From JABCPE02 sp963530295 (GTDB lineage Bacteria; Bacteroidota; Bacteroidia; Flavobacteriales; Weeksellaceae), in contig CAUSCF010000030.1 of NCBI GenBank assembly GCA_963530295.1, forward strand, positions 1-14,804: 14,804 bases of DNA, in the 5' to 3' direction. Below are positions 14,674-14,804 of this stretch, piece after piece. A model generated the notes under the pieces. The model made no database searches. It was not told the DNA's origin and saw only the letters and a list, made by a program, of their open reading frames with translations. The first letter of the stretch is position 1. Each line of letters opens with the position of its first letter. The position numbers were made by a program, and so were the translations under genes.

Positions 14674-14705
14674 AAATCACAATCTCTATTGATTGTGATT
14701 TTTTT
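14674..14705 (+). terminator. Intrinsic terminator between tRNA-Gly and tRNA-Thr(GGT)
   Basis: A perfect 11-base stem (AAATCACAATC at 14674-14684, complement at 14691-14701) with a TCTATT loop ends in a T-run to 14705. It lies five bases after tRNA-Gly and four bases before tRNA-Thr(GGT). The stem is AT-rich but perfect, so termination may be partial. Confidence 0.8.
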
Positions 14706-14709
14706 ATAA

Positions 14710-14781
14710 GCCGTTATAGCTCAGCGGTAGAGCGCTTCCTTGGTAAGGAAGAGGTCTCGGGTTCAAGTCCCGATAATGGCT
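14710..14781 (+). tRNA. tRNA-Thr (anticodon GGT)
   Basis: A 72-base cloverleaf. The acceptor GCCGTTA pairs with TAATGGC (one G-T pair), with discriminator T. The anticodon stem CTTCC/GGAAG encloses TTGGTAA, with GGT at the centre. The T-stem TCGGG/CCCGA is perfect. CCA is not encoded. It reads ACC and ACT codons. No TAnnTTTG box is seen between the preceding hairpin and this gene, so its expression may depend on read-through. In relatives a tuf gene commonly follows such a cluster; the window stops before that. Confidence 0.96.
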
Positions 14782-14804
14782 CAATCAAGTAAGATATTGT
14801 TTTT

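Overview
The window looks like chromosomal core DNA from a flavobacterium, most likely the Chryseobacterium/Riemerella/Bergeyella group (Weeksellaceae). The reasons are gldF/gldG gliding-type genes, promoters of the Bacteroidota form TTG-N19/20-TAnnTTTG, a near-complete lack of Shine-Dalgarno sequences, and the conserved order rpsU - xer recombinase - hpf - tRNAs, which in relatives usually leads into tuf. The species assignment is inference; no rRNA gene is present.

Layout. 115-7225 (+): a very large DNA polymerase III alpha subunit (dnaE) with its own N-terminal DEDDh exonuclease, then gldF and gldG, closed by a strong bidirectional hairpin terminator at 7230-7258. 7279-9216 (-): tatD followed by two uncharacterised, AT-rich genes. 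9288-9620 (+): a small membrane protein of the DUF6122 type with its own promoter. 9630-12599 (-): a signal-peptide protein (DUF4835), recN and a group III truncated haemoglobin in one tight run. 12681-14781 (+): rpsU with a textbook promoter and terminator, a Xer-type tyrosine recombinase, a short hibernation-promoting factor, then tRNA-Thr(TGT), tRNA-Tyr(GTA), tRNA-Gly(TCC) and tRNA-Thr(GGT), with two further promoters and one hairpin terminator between them.

Themes. The genes cover replication and repair (dnaE, recN, xer), translation supply and ribosome storage (rpsU, hpf, tRNAs) and a gliding/ABC-type membrane complex (gldFG, with no gldA ATPase here). Most of this is ordinary core content. 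The most interesting signal is the rpsU leader. It carries an 11-base element, AAATGAGATGT, eight or so bases before the start codon. This is not the normal AGGAGG type, but it would pair perfectly with an altered 16S rRNA 3' tail (ACATCTCATTT), as I recall for Chryseobacterium-type ribosomes. This fits bS21 autoregulation through a changed SD/anti-SD pair. Second is dnaE: the fused exonuclease keeps all its catalytic residues, while the PHP domain keeps only about three of nine expected metal ligands.

I see no CRISPR array, insertion sequence, prophage or clear mobile element.
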